Origin: Denticeps clupeoides
Lineage: Eukaryota; Chordata; Actinopteri; Clupeiformes; Denticipitidae
Direction: 5' to 3'
Length of the DNA: 64,000 nt
NCBI RefSeq assembly: GCF_900700375.1
Contig: NC_041719.1
Location: forward strand, 11,735,734 to 11,799,733
Every line of letters starts with the position of its first letter. The stretch's first letter is position 1. Positions 38,701-51,115 of this stretch are shown here, one piece after another. Position numbers and translations under genes: made by a program. The notes beneath the pieces are model-generated. The model did no database searches and was not told the origin of the DNA. It saw only the letters and a list, made by a program, of their open reading frames with translations.

Positions 38701-41700
38701 TGTTTAAAGAAAAGAGAAAAAGAGCCATAAAAAAAAAAAAAAGAGCAGTAAGGTAAAAAGTGCAGTCATTTTGTGCAAAGTGGTTTTGTGCAAACCATTT
38801 CATTATTACAGTCAACTTTTTATAGAACAGCATGAAGGGCCCTATCCTTGCACATTTTGGGGTTTCTTTTCATGCTCCTGATTCAATTCCACTAATCTGA
38901 TCACTACACAGGTCTGGAGCTGAATCAGCAGTGTTGGATCCGCAAAAGAACAAGGCTAAGCAGAAGTCGGGCTCTCTTCCCCTGATGTACAACAAAAACC
39001 TGCCACCTGAAACTCTCTTTTTGTCATGCTTCCAATAACTTCCAGTAAAAATCTGCTTTACGCACACACATTATAAAAAAACGTGCAGAACAAGATGATG
39101 CACGCCACCCACCCAGCAGAAACTGCCTGTGGAGCACTTGGAGTGTGAAAAGGTTGGTACAGTCAAAAAATGCACATGCACAATGAACACAAACCTTGGC
39201 TCGGTCCTTGAGATTCTGTCCAAAAACAAATGAAGATGACTCTGACACTGAACTTTTTACTTCAGATTTCTCTATTAACTCCTTTTTGCCTTGCTCCTCA
39301 TCTTTTATCTTGAATATATAAGAGAAAAGAAGACTTAACAAATGAGGCAAAAAAGTACGGGAAAAAAAATGTATGTAATATAAATATCAAGCTAAGCAAT
39401 CATTTGCATGCTTACCCCAATGCCATTAAGGCATGTTACCTGGATGGATTTATAATAATACTAGGCATAACACAAAATATAAAAGATCCATAGCATATAA
39501 TTAAATGAAACACAACCCACATGATACTGAAGCCTTTACAAAATTGCGTTTTAGTTCTGGCAGCGTTAGGATCTCACCAGTGACATTGCTGTAGTATCAG
39601 CGCTCTTTTTCTCTGCATTCTGGTGGGGCAGTGGTCCCTCAGAGCCCTGGTTCACACCATTTGTACAGCTTTTAGAGTCTGAGAATATAGCCTGGGCTGA
39701 GAAAGTGAGAAAAGGTGTGTGGAGCCTGTATGAAAGTCTCACGAACACTGTTAACACTGGAATATGTTGACCTTCACAACTTACTCCCCAGTGTAAAACG
39801 CTTGGTTGGAGGGGCCTGAAGCACAGCGGGGCGAAGCACACTGCGTTGCTGCTCTTTTGGCTTCTGGCTTGGGACACCTGAAAAAGCACATAGCTTTGTT
39901 CAGAAACATGGACTTTAAGGCTCATTTCTCCCGCCAACACTGACTGGACAGCAAATAACCACTTAAACACAGCACATGTTGTGATTACTTGCTGTCTGAA
40001 GAATTAATTCAGTTTTCACAGAAACGATTTGGGCTGAAGCCTCACCAGCACTTGGCGCTTGCCCATGGATTAGTGTGGGAGGTTTCAAGCGAAACCCAAC
40101 CGTTTTCTCTTCTGTTCAGGAAAACAAGAAGACAAGCTATTTAAATTAAAAAAGTATAGTCGCTCATCACCAGAAAAATTGTTATTGTGGTAATCCCAAT
40201 GTTTATTTCTTCACGTTTTATGCACAGTCAGAATTCAGAGCAGAAAAAGGATGAATGATTCAAACAATCGTACCAGGTTCAGAATCAGAATTGCCTGTAG
40301 GTGACTGACAGAAGCTGGACGGCATGAACACGTTGTTCTTTGAAACTACAAGAACAAAAGAAAAAAAAAAAATTATATATATCTCACACACACACACACG
40401 CGATCTCTATATATGTAATTTTCATTAATAAAAAAAAAAAAAAAAAAACATGTCATTACCAGTATGAGAAGGTGGAAAATGTGCTTGTGAGGAGGTTCTT
40501 TCTCTTTTAACTGGGGGACAGTAGCCATCCTCTTTATCGGAATCTAAAACAGATCTTTCAGTCACAAATGCCTCACTTGATACAACAGTATTCATACAAA
40601 ACCACTGAAAAAGTTTACCCTCTCCATCTTCTGCACTTGACCCATCTGCTGATCTCTGGGAGAGGAGGGGGAGAAAAAAAAAAAAAAAAAAAAAACAATT
40701 GTCATGCACATTCACAAACTTTTAGTAAAGATAATCTCCAAAATGTTAGTTTCTTACCTTCTGGGCTTTATCCTTCTGGAATACAAATACTGGTGGAGCT
40801 ATAGCAGGCTTTTCTGAAAATTTAAAACCACAATAATACTATGAGAGAGTTCTAAACATGCATTTGGACCTAAGCTGTTAATGTGAAACAAGCGTGCTAC
40901 TTTAACTTATGCGTTGCATGCAACTAGGCAGAAATTGAATGCAAGAGCATCCTTCCATACTCAGCCACATCACCTCCACTAAAGGTTCATTTTCTTGATT
41001 TTTTTTTTTTTAAACGACCTGCATATGAGTCACACACAGGGTACTTTTTGAAAGGTTGCATGGGGTGGGGTGGTTATATAACAGACTTCAGCTTCTGAAC
41101 TACCGCACACATTTTAACTGCACTTCTTCTCACACCACCACATACAGTATTAGACAGAAGAAAACTTCTGAAACTGAACGCTAACAAAAGAAACATGGTA
41201 GTTTCCAAGCTGACTGCCTTCTGATACATCACAGATGTCCATGAGGCAGTAGCTGCAGCAACACACACACACACAGCTAATAAATAAATCCATGGCCTAA
41301 AATTGGATGCAAGTCACAAGACTCTTCATTCACTGTGCCTAGAATAGGTCTGAGCACTCACCCTGGCTCTGGTGCACTGTTTAAGTGGGGAAAATGCCAA
41401 CAAAGGACACTCACATGTAGACGTTGTTTGAAGGACTATTTTAAACAAAGCCCACACTGATTTGTGACAAGAGTAAGCAGTTTCCAGTGTGCAGTTTGGC
41501 TGAAGCATGGCAAACCAAAACACATAAGTATTTAGCACATAGTGAAATGAGACTTCGATTATTCTATATGTATCAATTGACTTGGAAAAACTCTTGTTTG
41601 AAATCAAACCAATCACAGCGGCAGAATGAGTCTCCTGCATGCCCCTCCCGACACAGGACTACTAAACATCTGTAACACCTTAGAGATAACACAATTTCAC

Positions 41701-42898
41701 AACTAGAAAAAAAACACTACAAACTAGTATCATAACCACTGTTTTTCCATACACGGCTGCCCAGAATCACAGACCTGTTAAATGGGCCTAAATCTGCCCC
41801 AGAGATGAGGGCAGCTACCAATGATGACTGGCTTTCTGCCCCGTGAGGTCATGAACATTTCAGAGGATCTGGGTCAGGCCAGAAGATCGGATTTCCAGAA
41901 TCAAGTGTGATAGATTAAACCCGTAACCAAATCCTAGCAAAGAGCAGGACGGCATGAGGTCTGGCTCTAGATGCCAGTGTGGCACTGACTAATACAGACA
42001 GTGTCAACATCCTTATAAGACATCAGAAACCCCGTATGACGTTACTGGACTGCAACCTAACATGAATCTCCAGTTGATTTATAATAATTACATATATACA
42101 TACTTCTGGTATGAGATTATGTAATAACATATTCTTAGGTACCCAGGATTTTGTGAAATCAATCAATGATTGACCAATGCCCACAACTGGCAACAATTTG
42201 GCACAGAATTTTATTCTTTCTATTAAAAAAAAAAAATGCATTATTTAAATCGTCTTCACGGTGTTGAGGTAGGAATGCCCTCGAGGTTCTACAAGAACGC
42301 ATTTATTCTGACGTTTGTTACGTTTTACTGGCAAAAGGTCACGTGTTGCATTCGCACCAAATTCCCTGAAGCGCCCTGCCACGGGTGAGATGCGCCGAGG
42401 AGGAGCCGCTCACTTCAGGAGCCCTACAGGGGACACATGACAGGCGACCTACGTTTTATATACAGTGTGTGTGTGTATATATATATGTATATATACACAC
42501 ACACTACTAAACTATCATCTGCCGAGAGGGTTGGTTCTGCGCCGCCGTCTGGGTTCCATCTTCCCGAACTGCATCCGGAAGCGTGTTCTGGAACACGATT
42601 CCCAGATGTAGACATTTGTGTTTTTAAAACAGCCACTCGGTTCGGGCCGCTTCCCTCACCTGCCCTCCCCTCCCCGGTAGAAAAAAAAATAATAAGGCCG
42701 AAATCCCTGCCGTGCAGCGACACTAACATCAAAACCGCGCGGCACACGCGCCCAGCGGCACCGGGAGGCGCCGTGCGGCGGCCACGCTTCGGCCGCTCCG
42801 CGCCTCACGCTGCACCGCGGCGCCCGGGCGGCCCGCCGCTCCTGTCAGACCGTCACGTTGCGCGCCCACTGCTTACCTTCATTCGCCAAGTCCGCCAT
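35799..42898 (-). CDS. ranbp3: Ran-binding protein 3, about 16 exons
   Basis: Nuclear Ran-GTP-binding cofactor for CRM1/exportin-1 export. Exon 1 (42898-42877) encodes MADLANE, followed by a 2.1-kb intron. Exon 2 (40813-40758) gives EKPAIAPPVFVFQKDKAQK, exon 3 (40655-40619) an acidic SADGSSAEDGEG, and exon 4 (about 40544-40459) the basic, phosphorylatable signal GYCPPVKRERTSS. Further exons lie at about 40347-40275, 40112-40047, 39879-39785, 39698-39579, 39309-39195, 38063-37969, 37862-37802, 37626-37452, 37327-37204, 37097-36971 and 36233-36090; the last is 35990-35799. Two FG-type motifs, SSFVFGQNLKDR and SSKFVFGQNMSDR, precede the Ran-binding domain (CKLFVFDKSAQSWVERGCGL, LLRLNDMASTDDGTLQSRL, MRTQGSLRLILNTKLWVQMQ, ASEKSIRITAMD). 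It ends in an acidic tail, SNEEDSDEDDAPS, and GMAT. Order and motifs follow human RANBP3 throughout. Edges of the middle exons are approximate. Confidence 0.95.
38243..38441 (+). mobile_element. SINE family B, full length, in a ranbp3 intron
   Basis: The best copy of family B in the window. It has the head GGCAGTGGTGGCCTAGCGGG, then AAGGTGCCACTGACCAAAGC, CTGTCCCCACACACTGCTGC, GGTTAAAAGCAGAGGACACA and the tail AATGACAATCACTTCACTTT. The tRNA-like box A is clear; the box B is partly lost here but visible in the copy at 50981 (GTTCGAATCCC). It is antisense to ranbp3. Confidence 0.88.
38485..38640. repeat. Dispersed repeat next to SINE B in a ranbp3 intron
   Basis: ATTTTATTTGTCACATACAC, CATACACGGTATGATGTGCA and GTGAAATGTTTTTTGCAACT resemble an interspersed repeat that I recognise from other fish genomes, but I cannot name its family. 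Confidence 0.4.
42466..42503. repeat. GT/TA/CA microsatellite in ranbp3 intron 1
   Basis: A short run of (GT)n, then (TA)n, then (CA)n: a compound, largely self-complementary microsatellite. The ranbp3 promoter CpG island begins a little to its right (about 42700-42960). Confidence 0.85.
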
Positions 42899-43120
42899 TT
42901 TACTTCCTTTCTGATGCCCATGATCCTCTGCGAGTGACATGCGCACTGCCCCCCCAGTAACAGGAGTAACAGGAACCTTCGTAGACATTACAAAACGTTT
43001 CGCACTGGTTTCATTTATCGTTTTACAGCATCCGTAAAATTTACTCGGGTCCTGCTTTTATCCTAGTGACGCCTACATCAAATGTTATTCTGATACGCTG
43101 TAGTCCCAGACGTCAGGCCT

Positions 43121-43136
43121 GCCACTAGATGGAGTT
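43121..43136 (+). promoter_or_regulatory. CTCF-like motif between ranbp3 and ctns
   Basis: GCCACTAGATGGAGTT contains CCACTAGATGG, a typical CTCF core. It lies about 220 bases upstream of ranbp3 and beyond the 3' end of ctns. It is a sequence match only. Confidence 0.4.
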
Positions 43137-44055
43137 CAGGCAGAAACGTCCGAGAAGCTGCGTTAAAGCTGCAGACTTTCATGTGTTTTCAGCTTTAAAC
43201 TGGGCTGTGTCTGATTTAACGCCTTACCCAGCACCTTTACTATGTTGAGGAGTAATTACAAGATTACAATAAAGGTCACAACCACAGGGATGGTTGGTTT
43301 ATTTTATTTTAATATCACAATTGTCCAAAAGTGAAAAATCTGGTTTACCATTTGCACAGGTATGCAGACAAGGCCAAACATCTTATTGTAAAGCACAATA
43401 TGAATGTAAATGTAAAGTGAATGTGAAGTGTATTGTTTTAATCACACCACAGTTCACCATTAACGTTTAGATTTAGCTGCCTGTTTTTTCCCCACTATTA
43501 TTCAGTAGTTAATCATGTAACAATGCAATAAGGCAGAATGATATTTCTAGGCAGGCATCAGAGTGCCATTAATGTATAGTATTGTCACTCCCAGGATCCC
43601 TCTCATCCAGTCAAAGTACCAAGTTGGAAATAACTGTTTAGTTTCTCTTATCATCCATTTCCCTCTTGTGAAAGGCATATGCATATTAAATATTGCTCTT
43701 TAAAGAATAGAAAAATTGCTAACCATTTCATTTAGTAAGAAGGAGTTTCATGATTCAATATTTATGAAGATCTAAGAACTAAAATCACTTAACTAAATGC
43801 ACTTCATTACATGAACTTAAATTCATAGTTATAATGAATGTCAAATGCGTACTTATAACATTAAATTTATACATTACTGCGCAAACTCAAACTGCGCCAG
43901 CATACATTTAACCTGGAGATAGCTCAGTTTACACAGTAACATTTCATGGCATAATGCACTCTGTAAGAAAATTACATTTTCTTGTGCATGTCTCTACCTG
44001 TAGAAAGCCTGTATAATATTAAAGAAAATACAAAAGATCTAATACAGGCACCTCT

Positions 44056-46982
44056 TTAACCATCAACAAGTTCGTACTGTGATTTTCTGTACAAACAATA
44101 ATGCTGTACTATAAACACCACATCAAAAAATATAGACAGAAGACCTAATCCAAATTTTGTTGGATCCCCAAAGATGAGCTTCCACTGGTCTGAAATTGAA
44201 GAGGAGAACAAGCAGTTAAATACACCATTTTAAATTTCATATTCACTATATATATGAACATTCTGTATATCATACCATTGTTGTAAGACTCCAGGAACAT
44301 TTGTAAGACACTTAAACTGCCACCAGTGAAATCCAGCAGAACATTACCAATGCTCCAACCGACTGTACTCTGTCTCTTGTAGTTCATGTAGGCCTTAACA
44401 ATCAAAGCACAGCTTTACAAATCAAAATACTCCATTTATTCCCACATATGTGCTGCATAATTTATCATCCAACACAAACAAAATAAAAAAGTCCTTACGG
44501 TAAGAATTAAAAATGATATTGTGAAATTTCATAACATATTGTGAAAGAGTGTTGATTAACTTGATACCTGAGGGATGTATTTGACAAGCGTGACACCAAG
44601 CTTAATATACGAGAAGTAATACAGGTATTCAAGCCAAGTGATCCTTCCTGCAACAGCCACAAAGAGGGAGACCAGAGCAAATGTCCAAGCCAAACAAAGC
44701 AGAAAAATGGCCACTTTGGACACCTTTTGGTCTCCTCTCTTAAACAACAACAAAAAAAAAAGCACACAAACAAAATCATGAAAATGTTTTAGAAAATTTG
44801 GCAGAACATTCTTCCAATATACAACATGAAGGGATTAAATTTAATTTAATATTAAATTGGATGTTTATTATCAAATTGCCAGAAACTGATTCCTTACCTC
44901 ATAACAAACACACTGACAAACATACACTAGAGTCAAAGCCAGCGCATGGAGACTAAAAAAGACGTCATTTGGATCCACAGGATTCACACCATTAGGGTAA
45001 ATCCTCAAAAACTCTTCCTGTTAGTAAGAAATTGGTCCCAAAATAAATACGAGGCAATACATAAGAGTCTGATTCCATGCTATATTTATATTATATTAAA
45101 GCTATACTTTTACCTTAATGTAAGGTATCCAGAACAGACCAACATTGAAAACACTGTAGGATACAAATCCTGTTAAGTTGAGTGCCAGGAAGTCAAAGCT
45201 CAGTCCAACCACACTGGGGGAAAAAATAGTTTAATGCCATTATACCCGACTCTACATATACTGAGCAAAATTTGCTCCAGACAAATTTTGAAATACTTGA
45301 ATGCAGTACCTTTTTCGCTTCCAGTTTTCATAGGCCTGAGGGTAGAATGAAACAGACCAAGCCAGAAAGTAAATCCAGCCAATAATTTGGTTAATTATCA
45401 CAAGAATGTTGCTTCTGACAATCAAAAATCTTATTCTGGTAGTTAAGCTGGAAGGCAAAATAGACCTGTTAGTATATTATGTAATCTTGTAAATGATTTA
45501 TAACACGATTTTTCCCTTAACCATGGTTCACACCTGGATATTTCTGTGGTGTTACTGTATAAATAGGCTGTCACTTGACCCACACTATTTGCGTGGACCT
45601 CAAAACTTGCTGTGGTGTTTTTTGCTGGTAATAAAACCTATAAAATACAATTTAAAATGTCATGCATTATAGAACAACATTTAACATTATTATAAAAAGT
45701 GTATTATTACTGCTGTGACTTTTAGGCCTAAATACAAGTTACCTACCCATTCTGGGAGCTGAAGAGAGCTGACATTTACAGAGGTGATGTTAAATTGAAT
45801 GATAACATCTGCATTCAGAGGAGCACTGAGGGAAAAAAAAAACATTAATTTCAGCCATACACAAAGTCTTTCAGGATTTTCAAAAATAATTATGAGAATT
45901 CACATCAACATTACCTTGAGCTTATGGTAATATTTTTTGAATGATTCTCAACTAAATCTACTGTGGCTGGGGCAGACAATGTCACATTTGGATCTGAAAT
46001 AAATGTGAAAAGTAAAAAGTGTCATCAGCTGCATTATGAACAAGCAAAATTAGTTATTATATGTTAATAATAATTTACCCTGTGCCAAATCTTGATCAGA
46101 CCAAAAAGTGAAGTGATTGTCATTGTGAAACACTGCAGCACAGCACACGTTGACACAACGAAACGTGTCCTCTGCTTTTAACCATCACCCTTGGTGAGCA
46201 GTGGGCAGACATGACAGGTGCCCGGGGAGCAGTGTGTGCTTTACTCGGCGGTTAGGTTTGAAGCGCCATAAATATGTTGTCAAACTCAGAATAGAGTTTC
46301 TTGATTGTTTCAGCCTAATGTGTTGCGAGAATATTTAGAGCTCTCAAGTGTCACACATTGTATTTCTCACACAGAAAAATAATTTGTAGGCCAGCGTGCT
46401 GCACAACATGCCTATAAAACAAGCATGTCTCCATTGGGGTCCTAGAGTCTGGGGGGTTGGGGGTACCACAATTTGTATTACAATTTGTTTGACACAAACG
46501 ACAACTTGACGCTGCTAGAGAATGTTGCCCAGATAATTCGTTTTTCAATGCTGAGTTTCTGTGGCCTGTGTTTACAGCCTGTTCAGAATAAGTATTCTTG
46601 GTCATATTTCATTATTTTCATATGACTGTCATATTCTCATGTTATAATCATCTCTCTGTCTCCAAATAATTTTATTGAACTGTCTGAGCCCTGAATCTTC
46701 CAATCTTTCCTCCATTCGTCTGAGCAATTAGAACGGGCGAGGGCAGGGTGCTGCTGGGGTTTTAGTGGAAGGTCACGCTCACCGGTCTTCAAACCTTGAG
46801 AGCCCCGAATCTTTGTAACGCCATGTCGATGGCTGTGTAACGTTACTAGGGCCCAGTCATGCTGAAAACCTGTTTTTTTTTTTACATGAAAAACTTTACA
46901 TTGAATGCTCCTCACCACAAGTCACGGGCATGCAGGGTGTCAGTAACAGAACTCCGAATAGGACGAGGATCGACATCTTCAT
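44056..46982 (-). CDS. ctns: Cystinosin, lysosomal cystine/proton symporter, ten coding exons
   Basis: Exports cystine from lysosomes with protons; a PQ-loop family protein. Exons on the minus strand are 46982-46916, 45993-45915, 45825-45747, 45637-45534, 45447-45310, 45213-45114, 45017-44898, 44738-44568, 44393-44276 and 44189-44056. All join in frame to give 369 residues (human 367). It has a signal peptide ([19 protein letters not shown]), a luminal domain with several N-glycosylation sites (NVT, NHS, NIT, NTT), and then seven membrane helices. Key blocks are [20 protein letters not shown] (first PQ loop), [60 protein letters not shown] (second PQ loop) and [20 protein letters not shown]. 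The C-terminal tail ends YELVDG, a tyrosine sorting signal equivalent to the human GYDQL. The ATG directly follows a possible acceptor (GTTAACAG), so a non-coding first exon is likely. Confidence 0.96.
46105..46265 (-). mobile_element. SINE family B in ctns intron 1
   Basis: Read on plus: AAGTGATTGTCATTGTGAAA, CACTGCAGCACAGCACACGT, TCTGCTTTTAACCATCACCC and CAGGTGCCCGGGGAGCAGTG. The head is truncated. Confidence 0.82.
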
Positions 46983-47194
46983 CTGTTAACGCCGACATTT
47001 AAAACTCCGACCTGACAAGAGAAGCAGAGAGTAAACAAGGTAAACAAAGAGTAAACAAACGCACAAAAAGTGAACAATCGCCGAAATCACGATGCCACGC
47101 TATCCGCAGCAAAACACCGGACAAAGTGATTTGTTCCAAACCCATTATAGCGTTAATAATCATGACGCCGTAATCATCTCACCCACTGTTTGTC

Positions 47195-47270
47195 CGGGAA
47201 CACTTCCGTGTTTCGCGAGAGATCATATGACCACGCAGTGCCTACGCCATGAAACGCAGTGACGTCAATA
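47195..47270 (-). promoter_or_regulatory. ctns promoter region with ETS, TCTCGCGA-type and CRE motifs
   Basis: Upstream of ctns, bases 47202-47208 read ACTTCCG (an ETS core on the minus strand). Bases 47211-47220 read TTTCGCGAGA, one base from the palindromic TCTCGCGAGA promoter motif. Bases 47260-47267 read TGACGTCA, a perfect CRE. An E-box, CATATG, lies at about 47224. The motifs are seen; function is inferred. Confidence 0.45.
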
Positions 47271-47639
47271 CTAGACAGAATTAGACAGCTCGCTGGAATT
47301 AAGGGTTATATAACTCGTCTAATTGTGCAATTAGGCTGCAGGAAAAGTCGCTTTAAAAAAAGTCTTGCTTCTCTGTATACAATCAGAAAATCCTTTACAA
47401 TATGTGATTTTTTATTAACAATGCATGATATCGTAATCGATTAAAGAATTTTGTAAAAAATGGTCTTTTATTAAGAACACTGCATATGTTGTTCTGAATG
47501 TTTAAATGATGATAATGGTGCTGGGTTAAAGGTGTACAGTTTGCAGATTACTTTGCTGATTCCTTCTGCAAACCCCCGGTTCTTCCCATTGTCTTAAAAC
47601 CAACAGGTTTGATGGATCAACAAATCCTCCATATCTGTT

Positions 47640-47965
47640 CATAGTCCTTTAACATTCGCTATGGGGGCTGGGGCTCTGAAAGTCTGGAATAAAGCTTTAC
47701 CAATGAGACCGTGGGCCATACGGTGCCGCGGCGGCAGGGGACAGCATGTGGGCTTGCCTGCTTCCCCCATGTTTCTCCCCATGTGGATTTCCTCTGGGTT
47801 TTCTGGAGCCAAAAGCACGCACACTAGGTGAAATGGCAACTCAGTATTGTACATAGGTGTGTCAGTGTGTGTGTGTGCCCCGCCCTGCACTCAGTGTCCT
47901 TGGATGGGCTCCGGCAGCCACCCCCCTGAGTAGGACTAAGCGCTTAAGGACAGTGAGTGAGGCAA
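47640..47965. repeat. Dispersed repeat of common fish type
   Basis: GTTTCTCCCCATGTGGATTT, CCTCTGGGTTTTCTGGAGCC and GATGGGCTCCGGCAGCCACC followed by GAGTAGGACTAAGCGCTTAA match, from memory, an interspersed repeat widespread in fish that ends in a 'TGAGTAGGATAAGCGGT' phrase. The family is not certain. Confidence 0.5.
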
Positions 47966-48194
47966 GAGACTAACTGCCACTCTGGCCTTCATTTGGACTT
48001 GGTCCAGGCAAAGGCCAGCTCGGCACGTCCCACTGCTCACTTTTTCCTTTTGAACGCAACAGATTTGCCAGAATGATGAAGTCTATACTGGCTACATGTT
48101 TGTACTGGCACAGAAACTAATTGAAAACTAACATAATAAAAAAATACCAAGAACATTTGGTTCTTTTTGGGGTATTAATTAAACTCTCTAAATG

Positions 48195-48855
48195 AAAATA
48201 TGTTTACAATGGAATGCAAAGGTTAGTACCCCTTCTTAAATTAGTTAGGGAAGAGGTTTACAGGTACTCAATACAAAAAAAAAAAGAAAAAGGGACAAGA
48301 TTTAGTCGAAAACTGTCAGTACTTAGTGACACCGCCTTTGGCAAGTTTCACAGAGCCTTCCCATTCTTTGTTGTGGAAAGATTGTCCTTGCTGAAAGCTT
48401 CTAATTGTGCAATATTTGGCTGCCATGTGTGCGCTGTTTTTTTGGGAGGACTGTAAGGACCATGGCAAAATGTTCAGCTTGTGCGTCTCGAACAATTTGA
48501 TCATTATCTTGTTGCATCCTTTTTTAACTTTAACTTTTATATCAGATGTGATGTTTAATTTTGGTGCCATTTATTCTTCTCTTTTGCAATGAAGTGTTCC
48601 ATGTGCCCCTATCTGCAACACAAGCCCCCCAGCAAGATCAGTTCACTCGCTGAGGTCAACTGTTATAACGAATTCAGGAAACAGCAGCCGAAACTATATG
48701 CTGTCTTCTTGCAGATTTCTTCTGCTTTCTGGGCCTCAATTATTTCAGAAATTTAGCGAGATGCGTAGAGGAGCCCAGGACTATTGAGTTTTGGTCAACT
48801 TTAGAGAATTTCCTTCGGGATTAATAAAGTTTTCTGATTCTGATTCACCTAACTT
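48195..48855. repeat. Degenerate interspersed repeat, ending in a retroposon-like tail
   Basis: Bases 48206-48660 (GTACTTAGTGACACCGCCTT, TGATCATTATCTTGTTGCAT, CAACACAAGCCCCCCAGCAA) resemble a non-coding repeat spread by DNA transposons in many fish. Bases 48800-48850 (AATTTCCTTCGGGATTAATA, AAGTTTTCTGATTCTGATTC) look like a separate LINE/SINE 3' tail with its short terminal repeat. Both assignments are from memory of similar sequences. No coding potential was seen. Confidence 0.4.
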
Positions 48856-49215
48856 TTCCTAACAATAGTTCTGAACATGCCATTGATCAATAATACCAGT
48901 CTACAAGGATTCAACTCCATGCACTATGATGCCATAGCTTTTATAGGTATTTTTTAATGTTTAAATAAATAAAAAGGGGAATTTAAATGTAACTAATGAT
49001 TTTACATTATGTCACATTCATGTAAGTTTGATAAAAATATTGAACTATAACACTTTGACCTTATTGCAGGGACAGTTATGACAAGAAATGTTTGGTAGTT
49101 TTTTCCTCTCATGTTCATTGCATGTAGTCATCCATCATTTTTTTTTGGAGCATAAAAAGAGGCGTGTGTGGGTTGTGACCATGGGGGTTGTGTGAAGGCG
49201 TATCTTAATGAGCTC

Positions 49216-49223
49216 TATATAAG
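49216..49223 (+). promoter_or_regulatory. TATA box of the CCL25-like chemokine gene
   Basis: TATATAAG in the context GAGCTCTATATAAGTTCTTG, 300 bases upstream of the chemokine ATG. Transcription would begin at about 49245-49255. A 5' UTR intron is possible. Confidence 0.6.
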
Positions 49224-49516
49224 TTCTTGCTTTCAGGCAAGACTAGTGCAGAAGAGATCAAACGTAATTTTATGTAACTGTATGTGAAGTATTTTACCTC
49301 AAAATCTAATCTAAATGTTTTGCAGGAAAAATGTTCTAATTAATTTGCGCATTTCACACAGCGCTGCAAACCTAAAGGCTTTAAATGTGTTAAATGTCTT
49401 TATATAATATAATTATATTCAGAATCTGTATATTAATATATTTTCAATCTCCAATTTTGGATGTTAACAGTTGGTTTTTGGTGTAGGTGATCTTGGTGCC
49501 ATCAGTGGACAAAGCC

Positions 49517-50389
49517 ATGAAGTTCTGTGTGCTCTTCTTTATCTTGCTCTTGGCCTGCATGTACCCCAGCCTTGCTCAAGGTGAGTGTGGCAATATTATC
49601 TGCTTGTGTGAAAAGAAAACGTGTTCATGTATGTCACCTAAATTAGTATAAATTGTGTAATCCATAGTACATAGTACTAAGAAATCATAATTGTAATATT
49701 ATTGTTCATTATATAAATCTTTGATGGCTTGCAATGTATGTAATCTAGTCTGGATTTTTTCAAGTTATCTGACAGCTATATTTGGCAATGGTTATCATTG
49801 CTATTACAAACATGTATTTATACAGCATTACATTAAAAATAATTCATCATAATTACTCTGCCACATGCCCATTGGAACTTGACACGTTATTAAACGTTCA
49901 CATACAAAATTATTCAGGAGCTGCAGGAGCATACAATATTTCAGATCTTGCATCCCACTCTGACTTTTCAAATAGGTTCTTATGAAAACTGTTGCCTGCG
50001 ATACGTTCAATCTATAAAGCGAGGCATGAGGCGAAAAATAACACACTACAGGATTCAGGAGACAGATGGAGGATGCAACATTCGAGCTGTTGTGTGAGTA
50101 TTAAAAATTATGCTGTAATATCAAATACAGTGTCAAAATACAAAAAATAATATGATTTTTCTTTTCTTATAGCTTTGCAGCAAAGAAACATCTCTGTGCT
50201 GACCCTGGACAAGATTGGGTGCAAAAACTGATGGTAGAGGTGGACAAGAAAAGGTATAAGGTATTTATCTTTACTTACATTCTTTTAGTTCTCCATAGTG
50301 CTCTTGTACCACCTCTATGTTGATGGTAAAAAGATCTTTTTTTCTTTGATTTCAACAGTCTCCTTAAACGCCTCCAGAGGACGCATTGA
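49517..50389 (+). CDS. CC chemokine, CCL25-like, four exons
   Basis: Secreted chemoattractant for leukocytes. Exon 1 (49517-49580) encodes the signal peptide [20 protein letters not shown]. Exon 2 (49976-50093) carries the CC pair, [15 protein letters not shown], then [16 protein letters not shown]. Exon 3 (from 50173) gives [20 protein letters not shown]. The four cysteines have CC-chemokine spacing. Exon 3 has two usable donors: after 50253, joining exon 4 at 50359 and ending [10 protein letters not shown] with a stop at 50389, or after 50260, ending at once as SP with a stop at 50367. ETDGGCNI and CADP recall the CCL19/21/25 group. I favour CCL25 because human CCL25 is on 19p13.2, like the left-hand genes here. 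No mucin-like basic tail is present. A polyadenylation signal lies at about 50924. Subfamily confidence is lower than family confidence. Confidence 0.85.
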
Positions 50390-50980
50390 TGCAATCCATA
50401 ATGCATACCTATGCAAAATGCATACCTACACAATGAGGAATTCCCATGGTTATACCAATCACCATGCTTGTAACTACTCTACAGCTGAGGCTACTATACT
50501 CAGAACTGCTACACACAGCTCAGTACTGCTGTAGTGATTTTGTCTTTTTTTATGAAGAGTCTCAGATTGTCATGATGTCATTTTTACGTCATTTTTTCAC
50601 GACAAATACAGGAATTTAAATAGATCTCAGTACTAGCAAAACATAACATAGTGTTGTTGTTAATCGAATGCTGAACAAGGAAAACTAAAAAAAAACAATT
50701 ACTGTAAAATATTGTTGGACCAAGCATCCATTTAAAGGGGTATTAGAACTATGGATAAATTGCTAGAAAATGTCCGAAAATGTGAATGTCTGTAAGTTTT
50801 TGTGATTATTTTGTTACCATGTGTCACCATATATTCTTTCTCTTTCAAAGCAAAATTTCCTGTCATGCAGGAATAAGGTTGCTCATATGTCATACATTGG
50901 ATTGATCATTCTTGTTTTTGCTTTAATAAAAACTTCATGAATGTACTACAAGCTAGTTCTTGTGTATATTAACATGGTTA

Positions 50981-51115
50981 TGGGGCAGTGGTGGCCATGA
51001 TCAGAAGGTTGTCCGTTCGAATCCCATGAGGTGCCACTGAGCCCACCGTCCCCACGAGACATTTCGCAACACATTCCTGTGTTGTTTCACAATGACAATC
51101 ACTTCACTTTCAAGT
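50981..51115 (+). mobile_element. SINE family B, internally deleted
   Basis: Head GGGCAGTGGTGGCC, then ATCAGAAGGTTGTCCGTTCG with a clear box B (GTTCGAATCCC), then a deleted body and the tail TCACAATGACAATCACTTCA. It follows directly on the 3' end of the chemokine gene. Confidence 0.85.

Noticed and set aside
47224-47229. CATATG E-box upstream of ctns as a TFEB (CLEAR) site
   Set aside because: The core differs from the CACGTG preferred by TFEB; I list it only as an E-box.
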